A program made the position numbers and the translations under genes. From Zobellia roscoffensis (GTDB lineage Bacteria; Bacteroidota; Bacteroidia; Flavobacteriales; Flavobacteriaceae), in NCBI RefSeq assembly GCF_015330165.1, contig NZ_JADDXT010000002.1, positions 928,504-992,503 of the forward strand: a stretch of 64,000 nt of DNA. Direction: 5' to 3'. Positions 33,496-42,324 of this stretch are shown one piece after another. The notes under the pieces are model-generated. The model had not been told where the DNA came from. It made no database searches and was given only the letters and a program-made list of their open reading frames with translations. Each line of letters opens with the position of its first letter. The stretch's first letter is position 1.

Positions 33496-34038
33496 CTATT
33501 GATACAAAACATACCTTGGCGGCTTTAGCCCGTTCAACCGCATATACACTAACATTTGAGCACGATGGTGGGTTATATGGTCTGATAGCAATAATAGAAT
33601 CTGCCTTTTGCTTCTTTGTGCTCCAAAATAATCTAGCTCTTCATCTAGTTTGGTTACATCGTAGTTTTCAATGAACTTAATGGTTTTATCAAATACCGTC
33701 GTAATAGCATCAACCATTTCTTTTTTTGATTTTTCATCAACTTTAAGTTCGGTATCGGTATCCCAATCTCTGGCTTCGCGACCTCCCATTAACGACTGAC
33801 TATGCCAGTCCATTGCCCAACCAATATGCATTAAATGTTCGGCAAAACTCATTGCTTCAGGCACAGCCTTAAAATTGTATTTATCTTCTGGCATAGACTC
33901 CGAAATTAAAAGCAGATACGCTTTAGAGGTTTCCATTCTTTCAAGATAATCCTCAATAAAAATAGCATCTTGGGCAAAAACTTGTGTACCCATAGAGAAA
34001 AATAGCACTAACAGGGTGAAAATTGATTTCCGTTTCAT
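33496..34038 (-). CDS. Exported DinB-family protein
   Basis: A 180-residue DinB/YfiT-like four-helix protein with a signal peptide (MKRKSIFTLLVLFFSMGTQVFAQ). Metal-ligand His residues are recognisable in AEHLMHIGWAMDWH and in LLLSDHITHHRAQMLVYMRLNG. Most DinB proteins are cytosolic; this exported type is frequent in Bacteroidetes. A damage-inducible or thiol-linked role is the family's usual description, but no substrate is known. It precedes nothing on the same strand except the AT-rich orphan 100 bp away. Confidence 0.82.
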   Translation of the reverse strand: MKRKSIFTLLVLFFSMGTQVFAQDAIFIEDYLERMETSKAYLLLISESMPEDKYNFKAVPEAMSFAEHLMHIGWAMDWHSQSLMGGREARDWDTDTELKVDEKSKKEMVDAITTVFDKTIKFIENYDVTKLDEELDYFGAQRSKRQILLLLSDHITHHRAQMLVYMRLNGLKPPRYVLYQ

Positions 34039-34065
34039 AGTCGTTTATTTATGTAATGTATGTAT

Positions 34066-34641
34066 CTAGTTTGGCGGGTTTTCACAAACGCTTATTATCC
34101 TCTCTAATCTATCATCAGTTATCCATTGTCTTCGTTCATCATCATTTTGACTATTCTTAGAAAACCGTTGACTTATAATAACAAACAAGAACTCATTCCA
34201 AGGGGGTATGAATGGCGACAATTTTCTTTCAAGAAATATTCGTGTTCTGTCTCCTGTCTTTTTTAGCTCAACACGGTCATGCCAGTCATTTTTAGATTGT
34301 CCCCATGCGAATATTTTAGGTGGCTCCCATAAAACTACATAGGTATTAGTCTCATATTGCGAAGTAAACCCCTTTCTCTTAAAAACCGTTCCAGGTTCTA
34401 TCTCATCAGGCATATCTTCAAACTCCGAATAATACCCAACCGTATAGTATGCCATATTTTTAGGGTTGGTTATATTCTTCCAACATGTTATAATATCTAT
34501 ATCTACCAAATCATCTGCCTCTTTAAAAAAGCTATCTACCCTACCCTTTTTCCACCTTCTAGTTTCATAATCTATAATCCAGGCAATTAGAACAGACAGT
34601 CCTACACCTATAATTGCCAATACAATTTCAGAAAACTTCAT
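34066..34641 (-). CDS. Membrane-anchored SRPBCC-like protein
   Basis: A 191-residue protein with an N-terminal membrane helix (residues 4-22), then a soluble domain. The pattern (ITNPKNMAYYTVGYYSEFEDMP, GTVFKRKGF, NTYVVLWEPPKIFAWGQ, RVELKKTGDRTRIFLERKL) looks like a polyketide-cyclase/SRPBCC (START-like) ligand-binding fold. I recognise no closer family. It starts 27 bp upstream of the DinB gene on the same strand and may be co-transcribed with it. Confidence 0.62.
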   Translation of the reverse strand: MKFSEIVLAIIGVGLSVLIAWIIDYETRRWKKGRVDSFFKEADDLVDIDIITCWKNITNPKNMAYYTVGYYSEFEDMPDEIEPGTVFKRKGFTSQYETNTYVVLWEPPKIFAWGQSKNDWHDRVELKKTGDRTRIFLERKLSPFIPPWNEFLFVIISQRFSKNSQNDDERRQWITDDRLERIISVCENPPN

Positions 34642-34945
34642 ATGATAAACTTGCGATTAATTGCCCTAAGCATCCGTACCAGATTAGCAGTAATAAAATT
34701 GCTAACCCCTTACTTTTAAAGTATATACTAATCTTTACTCCCTTTAAAACTAAGAATAAAACCTTTCACAACTCACATTTGGTTTAAGAATTCATCTACC
34801 TCTTTAAGATAGCTCTATAATAAAGGGTTGGCAACACCTCTCTAAATCAACCCTACACCATTTTCCTCATATTTACGTTATCTTTGATGAGTTCTGCTTA
34901 GAATTAAACTTAAGCAAGCCCAGTTTCTAAAAGCTATTTATCTCA
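34642..34945. other. 304-bp intergenic region without a gene
   Basis: This is AT-rich DNA between the divergent SRPBCC-like and sensor-kinase genes. Apart from one exact -7 element for the kinase at 34879-34886, I see no ORF, tRNA, repeat or strong stem-loop. Confidence 0.5.
34879..34886 (+). promoter_or_regulatory. Putative -7 element of the sensor kinase gene
   Basis: TATCTTTG is an exact TAnnTTTG match, about 60 bp before the ATG at 34946. The expected -33 TTG is not obvious (a T-rich stretch lies there). Confidence 0.4.
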
Positions 34946-36094
34946 ATGAATTTTAATTCCAAAAACAGGACCACCAACCTTACTTTACTCATTGCTTCGT
35001 TTGGTTTTGTGAGCCTTATTTTATGGAATACAAATAGTTTTTTCAAGCAATTTAAAGAAGAAGAGCGCCTAAAAATGGAAATTTGGGCAACCGCTCAATC
35101 AGAATTTCAGCAGTCTTCAGAAGATATGGATTTAGGAAACCTTCACCTTAAGGTTTTTCAGAACAACACCTCTACCCCAATGATTTTAGTAAATAAAGAC
35201 GGGTCCGTGAAGACCAATAACATGGATAAAGAGAAGGTTTCAGATTCGGTCTATGTGCAAAATCAGATATTGAAATTTCAAAATGAGAATACTCCCATTT
35301 CAATTGACCAGCAAGGCACACATTTGGCCACCCTGTACTACGGTAATTCTGAAGTTCTGAACAAACTTAAATACTACCCCATCGCCCTTCTTCTAATTAT
35401 ATTTCTGTTTGCTGCGGTCATTTTCTTCTTCTTTAAGACGAACAAAGCATCTGAACAAAATAAATTATGGGCCGGTATGGCCAAAGAAACAGCACACCAA
35501 ATTGGTACGCCACTCTCTTCTTTATTGGGCTGGAACGAGCTTTTGAAAACCGAAAACATCAACCCAGAAATCACAAAAGAAATAGCCAAAGATATTTCCC
35601 GGCTCGAAACCATTACCGAGCGGTTTTCTAAAATTGGGTCGTTACCCAAATTGGATACCCATGATATTGTTAAAGAAACAAAAGATGCCTACGAATATCT
35701 TAAATTGCGAAGTTCTAAACTTATTGAGTTTTCTTTTGCGTCTGATGCCGAAGAACTTCCTGTACTGTTAAACCATTCTTTGTATAATTGGACGATAGAG
35801 AATCTTGTAAAAAACGGTATTGATGCCATGAAAGGCAAAGGGAGCATTCATATCGAAATCATTAGTGAAGGAAAACAGGTACACATTCAGGTTTCGGATA
35901 CGGGTCACGGAATTCCTAAAAGCGACTTTCAAGCCATCTTTAACCCCGGGGTGACCAGCAAAAAAAGAGGATGGGGATTAGGCTTGTCTTTAGTGAAAAG
36001 AATAGTTGAAGAGTACCATAAGGGGAAAATAAAAGTACTTTCGTCGAATAAACAGGGTACAGTTATGCAGCTTACATTAAAGACACTAAGTTAG
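34946..36094 (+). CDS. Sensor histidine kinase
   Basis: A 382-residue membrane kinase with two transmembrane helices (~13-29 and ~143-164) enclosing a short periplasmic sensor. The dimerisation/phosphoacceptor region is AKETAHQIGTPLSSLLGW with H184, followed by the ATPase domain with N-box (NWTIENLVKNGIDAM), G1-box (DTGHGIP) and G2-box (GWGLGLSLVKRI). The HQIGTPL H-box is characteristic of a Bacteroidetes group. No response regulator is adjacent, so it is an orphan in this window. Confidence 0.92.
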   Translation: MNFNSKNRTTNLTLLIASFGFVSLILWNTNSFFKQFKEEERLKMEIWATAQSEFQQSSEDMDLGNLHLKVFQNNTSTPMILVNKDGSVKTNNMDKEKVSDSVYVQNQILKFQNENTPISIDQQGTHLATLYYGNSEVLNKLKYYPIALLLIIFLFAAVIFFFFKTNKASEQNKLWAGMAKETAHQIGTPLSSLLGWNELLKTENINPEITKEIAKDISRLETITERFSKIGSLPKLDTHDIVKETKDAYEYLKLRSSKLIEFSFASDAEELPVLLNHSLYNWTIENLVKNGIDAMKGKGSIHIEIISEGKQVHIQVSDTGHGIPKSDFQAIFNPGVTSKKRGWGLGLSLVKRIVEEYHKGKIKVLSSNKQGTVMQLTLKTLS

Positions 36095-36145
36095 AAGGCC
36101 CAAATTAGAAAAGAAGTACAATCTTATATTTTTATACAGAGTAAA

Positions 36146-36487
36146 ATGGCAAATGAAAAGTTAGTGGTTATCAAAGAGGCAGACTTGACAAATAATTGTC
36201 CGGAATGTTTTAATCAGGATTTAAAACTTTCATTTTCCCAAAAACACAAGCAAGGGAAACTCTTTAACTCTATAACCAATGAAGTTTCTTCTAAAATTGT
36301 CTGTAACAAATGTGGAACGGATATCTATCCTGTAAGCTGGACAGAAGACATAGAACGGAGCTTTAAGTATTATCAAAAAATGGTAGTACCACACCGCGGT
36401 ACCATTACATTTACTTCTTTGTTTTGGATACTTACCCTAGTGGCAATTGCAGTTGTAGCAGTCGGTGTTGTTTTCTTATTACAATAA
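36146..36487 (+). CDS. Small zinc-ribbon membrane protein
   Basis: A 113-residue protein with CPEC near residue 18-21 and CNKC around 53-56, together a likely four-Cys zinc ribbon, and one C-terminal transmembrane helix (~88-112). It lies 51 bp after the sensor kinase on the same strand and may be co-transcribed. I do not recognise a named family; a tail-anchored zinc-binding protein facing the cytoplasm is the likely arrangement. Confidence 0.75.
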   Translation: MANEKLVVIKEADLTNNCPECFNQDLKLSFSQKHKQGKLFNSITNEVSSKIVCNKCGTDIYPVSWTEDIERSFKYYQKMVVPHRGTITFTSLFWILTLVAIAVVAVGVVFLLQ

Positions 36488-36491
36488 GAGA

Positions 36492-36884
36492 CTATTGTAA
36501 TGCAGCTTTAATCTTAGCAGCTGTTTCTTTAAACTCTTCTTCGGTTAATGAAACCTTATTCTGAAACGTAGCATTTTGCATTGTAGTAAGCGGTATCATG
36601 TGTACATGAACATGGGGCACTTCTAACCCAATAACGGTCATCCCAACTCTTTTACAATCTATAGATGCTTCTATAGCCTTGCCTATTTTACGCGAAAATG
36701 CCATAAGCCCCATATACGAATCTTCATCTAGATCCATAATCTTATCTACCTCCTGTTTTGGTATGCATAGGGTATGCCCCTTTGCATTGGGGTTGATATC
36801 TAAAAAAGCAAAATAGTTATCGTCTTCCGCTATTTTATAACAGGGAATTTCACCATTAATAATTTTCGTAAAAATAGAGGCCAT
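36492..36884 (-). CDS. HIT family hydrolase
   Basis: A 130-residue histidine-triad protein (HINT/Hit type) that hydrolyses nucleoside phosphoramidates or adenylylated compounds. The start MASIFTKIINGEIPCYKI and the triad GLEVPHVHVHMIPL (HVHVH) are textbook. The gene starts 12 bp after greA, and the greA-HIT pair is common in Bacteroidetes. It ends 4 bp from the convergent zinc-ribbon gene. Confidence 0.95.
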   Translation of the reverse strand: MASIFTKIINGEIPCYKIAEDDNYFAFLDINPNAKGHTLCIPKQEVDKIMDLDEDSYMGLMAFSRKIGKAIEASIDCKRVGMTVIGLEVPHVHVHMIPLTTMQNATFQNKVSLTEEEFKETAAKIKAALQ

Positions 36885-36896
36885 TCGTGTACAGTT

Positions 36897-37373
36897 TTAA
36901 GATCTTGTAATCTCTAAAATATCAAATTTCAAAGTACCATTTGGCACAGTTATTTCGGCAATTTCACCTACTTTCTTACCAAGTAACCCTCTACCAATAG
37001 GTGAATTAACAGATATTTTGCCGTTTTTTAAATCAGCCTCACTTTCAGCAACCAATGTATATTTCATTTCCATTCCGTTGGTTTGGTTTTTCAACTTTAC
37101 AGTAGACAACACCAAAGCTTTAGAGGTATCTAATTGTGATTCATCTATAAGACGAGCGTTTGAAAGGGTCTCCTCCATCTTAGAAATTTTAAGTTCTAAT
37201 AGACCTTGGGCCTCTTTGGCTGCATCATATTCGGCATTTTCAGACAAATCTCCTTTATCACGTGCTTCTCCTATAGCCTGGGAAGCTTTTGGACGCTCAA
37301 TATCCTTTAATTGGTTAAGCTCTTCTCTCAATTTTTGAAGACCTTCTTTTGTATAGTAAGATATGTTACTCAT
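36897..37373 (-). CDS. greA: Transcription elongation factor GreA
   Basis: A 158-residue factor that rescues backtracked RNA polymerase by stimulating transcript cleavage. The N-terminal coiled coil (YTKEGLQKLREELNQL to about 75) carries the acidic tip GDLSENAEYDAAKE, and the C-terminal FKBP-like domain ends in SPIGRGLLGKKVGEIAEITVPNG. Length is normal. First gene of the greA-HIT unit. Confidence 0.96.
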   Translation of the reverse strand: MSNISYYTKEGLQKLREELNQLKDIERPKASQAIGEARDKGDLSENAEYDAAKEAQGLLELKISKMEETLSNARLIDESQLDTSKALVLSTVKLKNQTNGMEMKYTLVAESEADLKNGKISVNSPIGRGLLGKKVGEIAEITVPNGTLKFDILEITRS

Positions 37374-37459
37374 ATGGTACTCATTTAATAATCTTGTAAA
37401 ATAGGAAAATCCTCTACATAAACCGATACATTGACCGTTATTTTAGAGAGGATTTAACG

Positions 37460-37467
37460 CAAATATA
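37460..37467 (-). promoter_or_regulatory. Putative greA -7 element
   Basis: TATATTTG on the minus strand is an exact TAnnTTTG, about 86 bp upstream of greA. The -33 region is T/A-rich without a clear TTG. Confidence 0.4.
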
Positions 37468-37517
37468 CATAATTTTTGTTCACTTTTGTTTCACGTATTT
37501 TAAATGGCAATTCTTCT

Positions 37518-37955
37518 ATGAAGTATTTTTTAGGCACCGTTCTTATCATATTCATGTTTTCATGTAGTAATGACGGCGCAATCCGCAATCCATACTTGCA
37601 AGAATTAGGATTTCGGTTTGACATGAACCTGAACTTACCATTATACAGTGGGCTTACCAATCTTGGTAGTGTTGTTTATATAGACAATGCAGGTATAGGT
37701 AACAGAGGTGTGTACGTTATTAAATCCGGCTTTGACCAACTCCGCGCCTTTGAAGCTTCTTGCCCAAACCATATTCCCAATGAATGTTCAACAATGACCT
37801 TAGAAGGGCAAAACGTTACCTGTTCCTGTGAGGATTATGAATACAGCCTTTTTACGGGTCAATTATTGAACCGCCCAGATGATGGCAACCGCTATTACGA
37901 CATGTTGGAATACCGAGCTACGCAAAGCGGGAATGTTGTAATTATTAGCAACTAA
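37518..37955 (+). CDS. Rieske-like lipoprotein with degenerate cluster ligands
   Basis: A 145-residue lipoprotein starting at ATG 37518 (MKYFLGTVLIIFMFSC, Cys 16). The C-terminal half resembles a Rieske fold: CPNHIPNECSTM and later CSCEDYEYSLFTGQLL correspond to the two ligand loops. True Rieske proteins have CxH and CxxH; here the first loop is CPNH and the second CSCE, so a normal [2Fe-2S] cluster is unlikely. Similar lipoproteins are common in Flavobacteriaceae. Function is unknown. Confidence 0.7.
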   Translation: MKYFLGTVLIIFMFSCSNDGAIRNPYLQELGFRFDMNLNLPLYSGLTNLGSVVYIDNAGIGNRGVYVIKSGFDQLRAFEASCPNHIPNECSTMTLEGQNVTCSCEDYEYSLFTGQLLNRPDDGNRYYDMLEYRATQSGNVVIISN

Positions 37956-37961
37956 CCTTCT

Positions 37962-38621
37962 TTATTCATTTCTATAACGGTCCATTATTGTTTTAAATAG
38001 CTCTCCTGTTGATGGTGGCGTGTAAGATATGGCATTAGCACCAGCTTCAATGGCAGACAGAATAGTTTCGTCTGTTTTTCCCCCTGTGGCAATAATGGCT
38101 ACCTCATCATCAATATCACGTATGCGTTTGATGATATCCGTTGTTCTTCCTGCTCCTGAGACATTAAAAACATCAATACCCGCTTGTATTCTTCCTTTAA
38201 TATCATCTTTTTCGGAAACTATGGTTATGGTTACCGGAATATCTATTCTATCCTTCAATTGTCTAATAAGGTCATTGGGTGCCGGTTTGTTCAAGACTAC
38301 CCCCAAAGCTCCTTGAAAATCTGCATGGACCGCCAATTCTACAGAACGGTTACCTGTTGTTATTCCTCCACCCACGCCACAAAAAATAGGCTTGTCCGCA
38401 GCTAAAATCAACGCATTGGAAATGGTAGGCTGTGGTGTAAACGGGTAAACTGCAATAATAGCATTGGCATTCGTATTGCGAATAATAGCCACATCCGTAC
38501 TGAATAGAAAAGACTTCAACAATTGTCCAAAAACACGAATACCCGAACACTCGTCAATTATCTCTGGAACAGCCACAATATTCTTGCGTAGCTTGCTACC
38601 AAAAGCAGGTACTTTTTTCAT
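37962..38621 (-). CDS. TIM-barrel protein of unknown substrate
   Basis: A 219-residue protein with (beta/alpha)8-barrel features: ANAIIAVYPFTPQPTISNALILAADKPIFCGVGGGITTGN, then VTITIVSEKDDIKGRIQAGIDVFNVSGA, and AIIATGGKTDETILSAIEAGANAISYTPP. The last two resemble the phosphate-binding half-barrel of ribulose-phosphate-binding enzymes. Databases tend to label relatives simply 'hydrolase'; I see no catalytic motif supporting that. It is a single gene, convergent with the Rieske-like lipoprotein (6-bp gap). Confidence 0.65.
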   Translation of the reverse strand: MKKVPAFGSKLRKNIVAVPEIIDECSGIRVFGQLLKSFLFSTDVAIIRNTNANAIIAVYPFTPQPTISNALILAADKPIFCGVGGGITTGNRSVELAVHADFQGALGVVLNKPAPNDLIRQLKDRIDIPVTITIVSEKDDIKGRIQAGIDVFNVSGAGRTTDIIKRIRDIDDEVAIIATGGKTDETILSAIEAGANAISYTPPSTGELFKTIMDRYRNE

Positions 38622-38676
38622 GTTCTTAATTGATTATGGTGATTTTGTTCTTTGGGTAAACTTGAAACTAATGCTA

Positions 38677-39666
38677 TTACAAATTATCTAGAATACTATC
38701 CATTACCCAACTGGTATGTAAGGCAGTTTTTCCTGTAGACGGATGCCGTTGCCCTTTTAATAAATCTGCTTTTAGGTTTTCAACATGAAACTGTTGCACA
38801 TGTTCTGGGTGTTCTATAAACAGTCGTTTTTCACCCATTTCATTCTCTAATACAACATCGGCATCCTCAAAAACAGAAAAACTAATTTTGCCTTCACTAC
38901 CATAAATTTCAACGCTGTCTTCTCTTTGTTGGGTTCCAAAATTCCATGTTCCAGAACCTGTTATTCCGTTTTCATGAAACCAATGCCCAGTAATAGCATC
39001 TTTTGCCGTATAGAGTCCTTGTTGATTAACGGCCGTACCGGAAGCGCTTTCAAAATCACCCAATAAAAAAGCAAAGAGATCTAAGCCATGACTGGCCAAA
39101 TCATCAAAATATCCTGCTGGAGCCACTTTTGCATCGGTTCGCCAATTGTACTCACCGCTCAAATCTACAGCATTGGCAGGCTTGCTCAAGAACCAACGAA
39201 TGTGACGTACTTCACCTATTTTATCTGCATCCAGCCACTCTTTCACCTTTAAAAAACGAGGCAACGAACGGCGATAATAAGCAACAAACAAAGGCAAACT
39301 CTTATCTTCAAAAGCATTTTCAATTTCAAGGCTTTCTTCATAGCTAGGCGCCATGGGTTTCTCAATACAACAAGGCTTGCCCGCCTCAGCTACTTTTAAC
39401 GCATAATATTTGTGGGAATCCGGAGGGGTAGCAATATAAACAGCATCTACTTCAGGGTCATTTATAAGGGCCTCCGCATCTGAGTAATACTTGGCCACAC
39501 CATGCCTTTTAGCATAGTCGGCTGCCTTGGCTTCATCTCGACGCATTACGGCAGTTACTTCAAAACCTTCCGTCTTTTGATAGGCAGGTCCGCTTTTCAC
39601 TTCGGTTACGTTACCGCAACCCAGTATGCCCCACCGAATTTTTGTTTTATGCGCTGTTTCTTCCAT
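38677..39666 (-). CDS. Gfo/Idh/MocA family oxidoreductase
   Basis: A 329-residue NAD(P)-dependent oxidoreductase. The Rossmann fold begins GILGCGNVTEVKSGPAYQKT (residues 13-32), with the family EKP motif in CIEKPMAPSYEES (about 98-110). The C-terminal domain (IRWFLSKPANAVDLSGEYNWR onward) is the usual beta-sheet substrate domain. These enzymes oxidise sugars, polyols or related compounds; the substrate is not evident. It lies downstream of the TPP-controlled receptor on the same strand, 109 bp away, without clear functional linkage. Confidence 0.9.
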   Translation of the reverse strand: MEETAHKTKIRWGILGCGNVTEVKSGPAYQKTEGFEVTAVMRRDEAKAADYAKRHGVAKYYSDAEALINDPEVDAVYIATPPDSHKYYALKVAEAGKPCCIEKPMAPSYEESLEIENAFEDKSLPLFVAYYRRSLPRFLKVKEWLDADKIGEVRHIRWFLSKPANAVDLSGEYNWRTDAKVAPAGYFDDLASHGLDLFAFLLGDFESASGTAVNQQGLYTAKDAITGHWFHENGITGSGTWNFGTQQREDSVEIYGSEGKISFSVFEDADVVLENEMGEKRLFIEHPEHVQQFHVENLKADLLKGQRHPSTGKTALHTSWVMDSILDNL

Positions 39667-39775
39667 ATAGCCCGACTTTGAATCCGTAGTAAAAATAACG
39701 GATTTAACGACAGCTTGTCATCAGCAATGAAACTATTTCAACAAGTTTTTAACCCAATCAAATACCAATAAAGAA

Positions 39776-41941
39776 TTAAAACCGAACCGTTGCCCCGAAC
39801 AGGAAATTAATTCCCGCTTGCGGATAATACCCTGCTCCTTCAAAAGTCTGTACCGAGCCCGAACTATCGTCATCATAGGTATAGAAATAACCATTTGAAA
39901 CAATATCCTCATCAAAAATATTATTTACCAAAGCGGACAAAGTAATACTCTTTATAACCGATTTAAAATCAAGAACGTACTGCACATTAAAATCAGTCTG
40001 TGAATACGCCTCCAAAACAGAATTTTCTGAATCTATATTACCCATATATTGCTCGCCTACATATTTAGACAATGCAGCTATTCGAAGGTTCTTAACGGGC
40101 GAATAAGCAATGCTATTACCAATAACCACATTTGGGGAATATGCAATATTGGTATTCCCTAACTCCTGAAGCTCTCCATCACGCTCAAAATAAAAGTCTA
40201 AGTTTTTATTTGAACTGATAGCAATGTTAGGTTGTATTTGCCACTTTTCGCCCAAAATAATATTAGCATCCAATTCTATACCTGCTCTATAGCTATCTCC
40301 CACATTTTCACGTAAAGGAGCCCCAACATCATTAAGTCCTCCTGTTAAAACCAACTGATCTTTGTACCTCATGTAATAGGCGTTGGCATTCAACTGAAAA
40401 GCATTGGAGACATAACGCCACCCTAACTCAAAGTCATTTAGTTTCTCTGATTTTGGGTTACCGCTTTCGTAATCGTTTCTATTAGGCTCACGATTGGCAA
40501 CTGCATAGCTGAAATAGAAATTGTTGTTTCGGTTTAAATCAAACACCACTCCGGCTTTAGGGTTAAAAAAGTGAAACGTATCATCTACAAGCCCTGTTTC
40601 TTCTCCGTTTGCCAGATAGCCTACTCTCCTGTATTGAAGGTCTCCAAAGAGACTCCACTTATCGTTTAGTCCGTAATTTGCTTTAGTATAAAAATTGAAA
40701 TCCGATTTATTGGAATCGTCTTCATAATACCTATCACGAATCTGACTACCTCCTGCATAGCGTGCCCAAATGATTTCCCCAAAGTGATCACCTTGGTATG
40801 AATTCCAACCTCCACCTAAAATAACATCTAAACGGTCTTTGCTATAATTAGCTGAAAAAACCGCACCATAGAACTCATTATCTAGCCAACGACGACGAAT
40901 TAAATCAGTTGTATTTATGGAATCTCCATCTACTATAATCGGCTCAAAACCATAGGTAGCAAATTTATCCTCTTGTTTGTACTGCTCAAAAAACCCGCTA
41001 CCTTTTGTAAAGTGAAATGCTATGTTGGTACTCCAATTATCCGAAATTTTTTGATTCCACAGAAGTTGCGCGTGGTTCTGCTTATAATCATCTACCTCAT
41101 TATCATAATACCGCTCTACCCCATTCTCATCCTCATAAGCTCCTGCCGAATTATACGTCCTGTTCTCTTTTAAAGTTTGTGCATCTATTCCGTTCCACGA
41201 TTGATAAGTAATTTCATGTCCTCCAAAAAGCAAAGCTTTTAATTGCGTTTTATCATCTGTGTAAGCCGCCTGTAGAAAATACGAGTCTAAATCCGAGGAA
41301 GCTCTGTCCACATACCCGTCTGAAGTTATTCTAGACAGCCGGCCTGAAATTTCAACATGGTCATTGAGCAATCCTGTACTAAACTTCACATTATTTCTAA
41401 GGGTTTTAAAACTCCCAACTGAAGATGAAATTTGAGCATACGCTTCGTCCGAAACGGCATCCGTCAATAAATTAAGACTAGCACCAAAAGCACCAGAACC
41501 ATTTGTAGACGTACCCACACCACGTTGCAATTGCAAACTTTCTGTAGAGGATGCAAAATCTGGCATGTTTACCCAAAACGTACCATGGGATTCAGAATCA
41601 TTATAAGGTATACCGTTTATAGTAACATTTACCCGTGTATTATCACTACCCCGCACACGAATGCCCGTATAACCAACACCTGCACCGGCATCTGAGGTAG
41701 TTACCACTCCTGGCAAGAAGTTCATAAGAATAGGAATATCCTGACCCAAGTTACGTGACGCGTATTCTTCTTTCTTTAGATTGGAAAAAGTTACCGGAAT
41801 TTCTTTATTGACTCGTATGGCAGAAACAAAAACCTCATCTAGGCTTATTTTCTTGCCTTCAACAGAATCAATTTTTTCTTCTTGTGCGAAAATTTGGGTC
41901 GCCATTACTGAACAGACGAAAAACATAAAAAAATATTTCAT
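39776..41941 (-). CDS. TonB-dependent receptor under TPP riboswitch control (probable thiamine uptake)
   Basis: A 721-residue outer-membrane receptor: signal peptide (1-~19), a TonB-box-like stretch near ISLDEVFVSAIRVNKE, a plug domain (IPILMNFLPGVVTTSDAGAG, IRVRGSDNTRVNVTINGIPYND) and a 22-strand barrel ending in FLFGATVRF. It lacks the CarboxypepD-like N-terminal domain of SusC-type receptors. The leader holds a TPP riboswitch (42045-42156), so expression should fall when thiamine diphosphate is plentiful. Uptake of thiamine or a precursor is the straightforward inference. No inner-membrane permease follows in this locus. Confidence 0.9.
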   Translation of the reverse strand: MKYFFMFFVCSVMATQIFAQEEKIDSVEGKKISLDEVFVSAIRVNKEIPVTFSNLKKEEYASRNLGQDIPILMNFLPGVVTTSDAGAGVGYTGIRVRGSDNTRVNVTINGIPYNDSESHGTFWVNMPDFASSTESLQLQRGVGTSTNGSGAFGASLNLLTDAVSDEAYAQISSSVGSFKTLRNNVKFSTGLLNDHVEISGRLSRITSDGYVDRASSDLDSYFLQAAYTDDKTQLKALLFGGHEITYQSWNGIDAQTLKENRTYNSAGAYEDENGVERYYDNEVDDYKQNHAQLLWNQKISDNWSTNIAFHFTKGSGFFEQYKQEDKFATYGFEPIIVDGDSINTTDLIRRRWLDNEFYGAVFSANYSKDRLDVILGGGWNSYQGDHFGEIIWARYAGGSQIRDRYYEDDSNKSDFNFYTKANYGLNDKWSLFGDLQYRRVGYLANGEETGLVDDTFHFFNPKAGVVFDLNRNNNFYFSYAVANREPNRNDYESGNPKSEKLNDFELGWRYVSNAFQLNANAYYMRYKDQLVLTGGLNDVGAPLRENVGDSYRAGIELDANIILGEKWQIQPNIAISSNKNLDFYFERDGELQELGNTNIAYSPNVVIGNSIAYSPVKNLRIAALSKYVGEQYMGNIDSENSVLEAYSQTDFNVQYVLDFKSVIKSITLSALVNNIFDEDIVSNGYFYTYDDDSSGSVQTFEGAGYYPQAGINFLFGATVRF

Positions 41942-42044
41942 TCGTATACATTAGCTACGAATAAAAGGGGCGTTATTCTTATTTTTAAATTGAATTTGTC
42001 CGATTACGGACCTGCATAAATATTCCAAGAAGTGAAAACTTCAC

Positions 42045-42156
42045 TATTCCCTTGACAGCATTATCCGTCCAGGTTCATTGGGTATAATCTCAGCTTATCT
42101 TAAAATAGTTAAAAAGCATTGTACGCCTCTACTATGGTAAGAATTAGCACCCCTTT
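42045..42156 (-). promoter_or_regulatory. TPP (thiamine diphosphate) riboswitch
   Basis: Read on the minus strand: AAGGGGTGC (42147-42155), then CTGAGATTATACCC, GAACCTG, GGATAATGC and CAAGGGAAT (to 42045). These are the conserved THI-box elements in the correct order. Past it lie the hairpins AGTGAAgttTTCACT and GTCCGtaatCGGAC, which could serve as expression platform before the receptor ATG at 41941; neither has a U-run, so translational control is more likely than termination. Confidence 0.93.
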
Positions 42157-42324
42157 GAGATGCGGCAAATATACCTCTGTCTACTTACATATCATAACTA
42201 TTTGATAAAAACACGTACTTATTGAGGTTCTAAGATTTATATGAGACAATAATTAACGCTTATTTGTAAACCCTACGCCCTTTATATACGTATTTTTAGA
42301 AACACTTTTGTGCAATACACGAAC

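Noticed and set aside
39667..39775. Stem-loop AATCCGT/ACGGATT between the TPP-controlled receptor and the Gfo/Idh gene as a terminator
   Set aside because: Short arms with an A-rich 9-nt loop and no T-run; too weak to list as a terminator.
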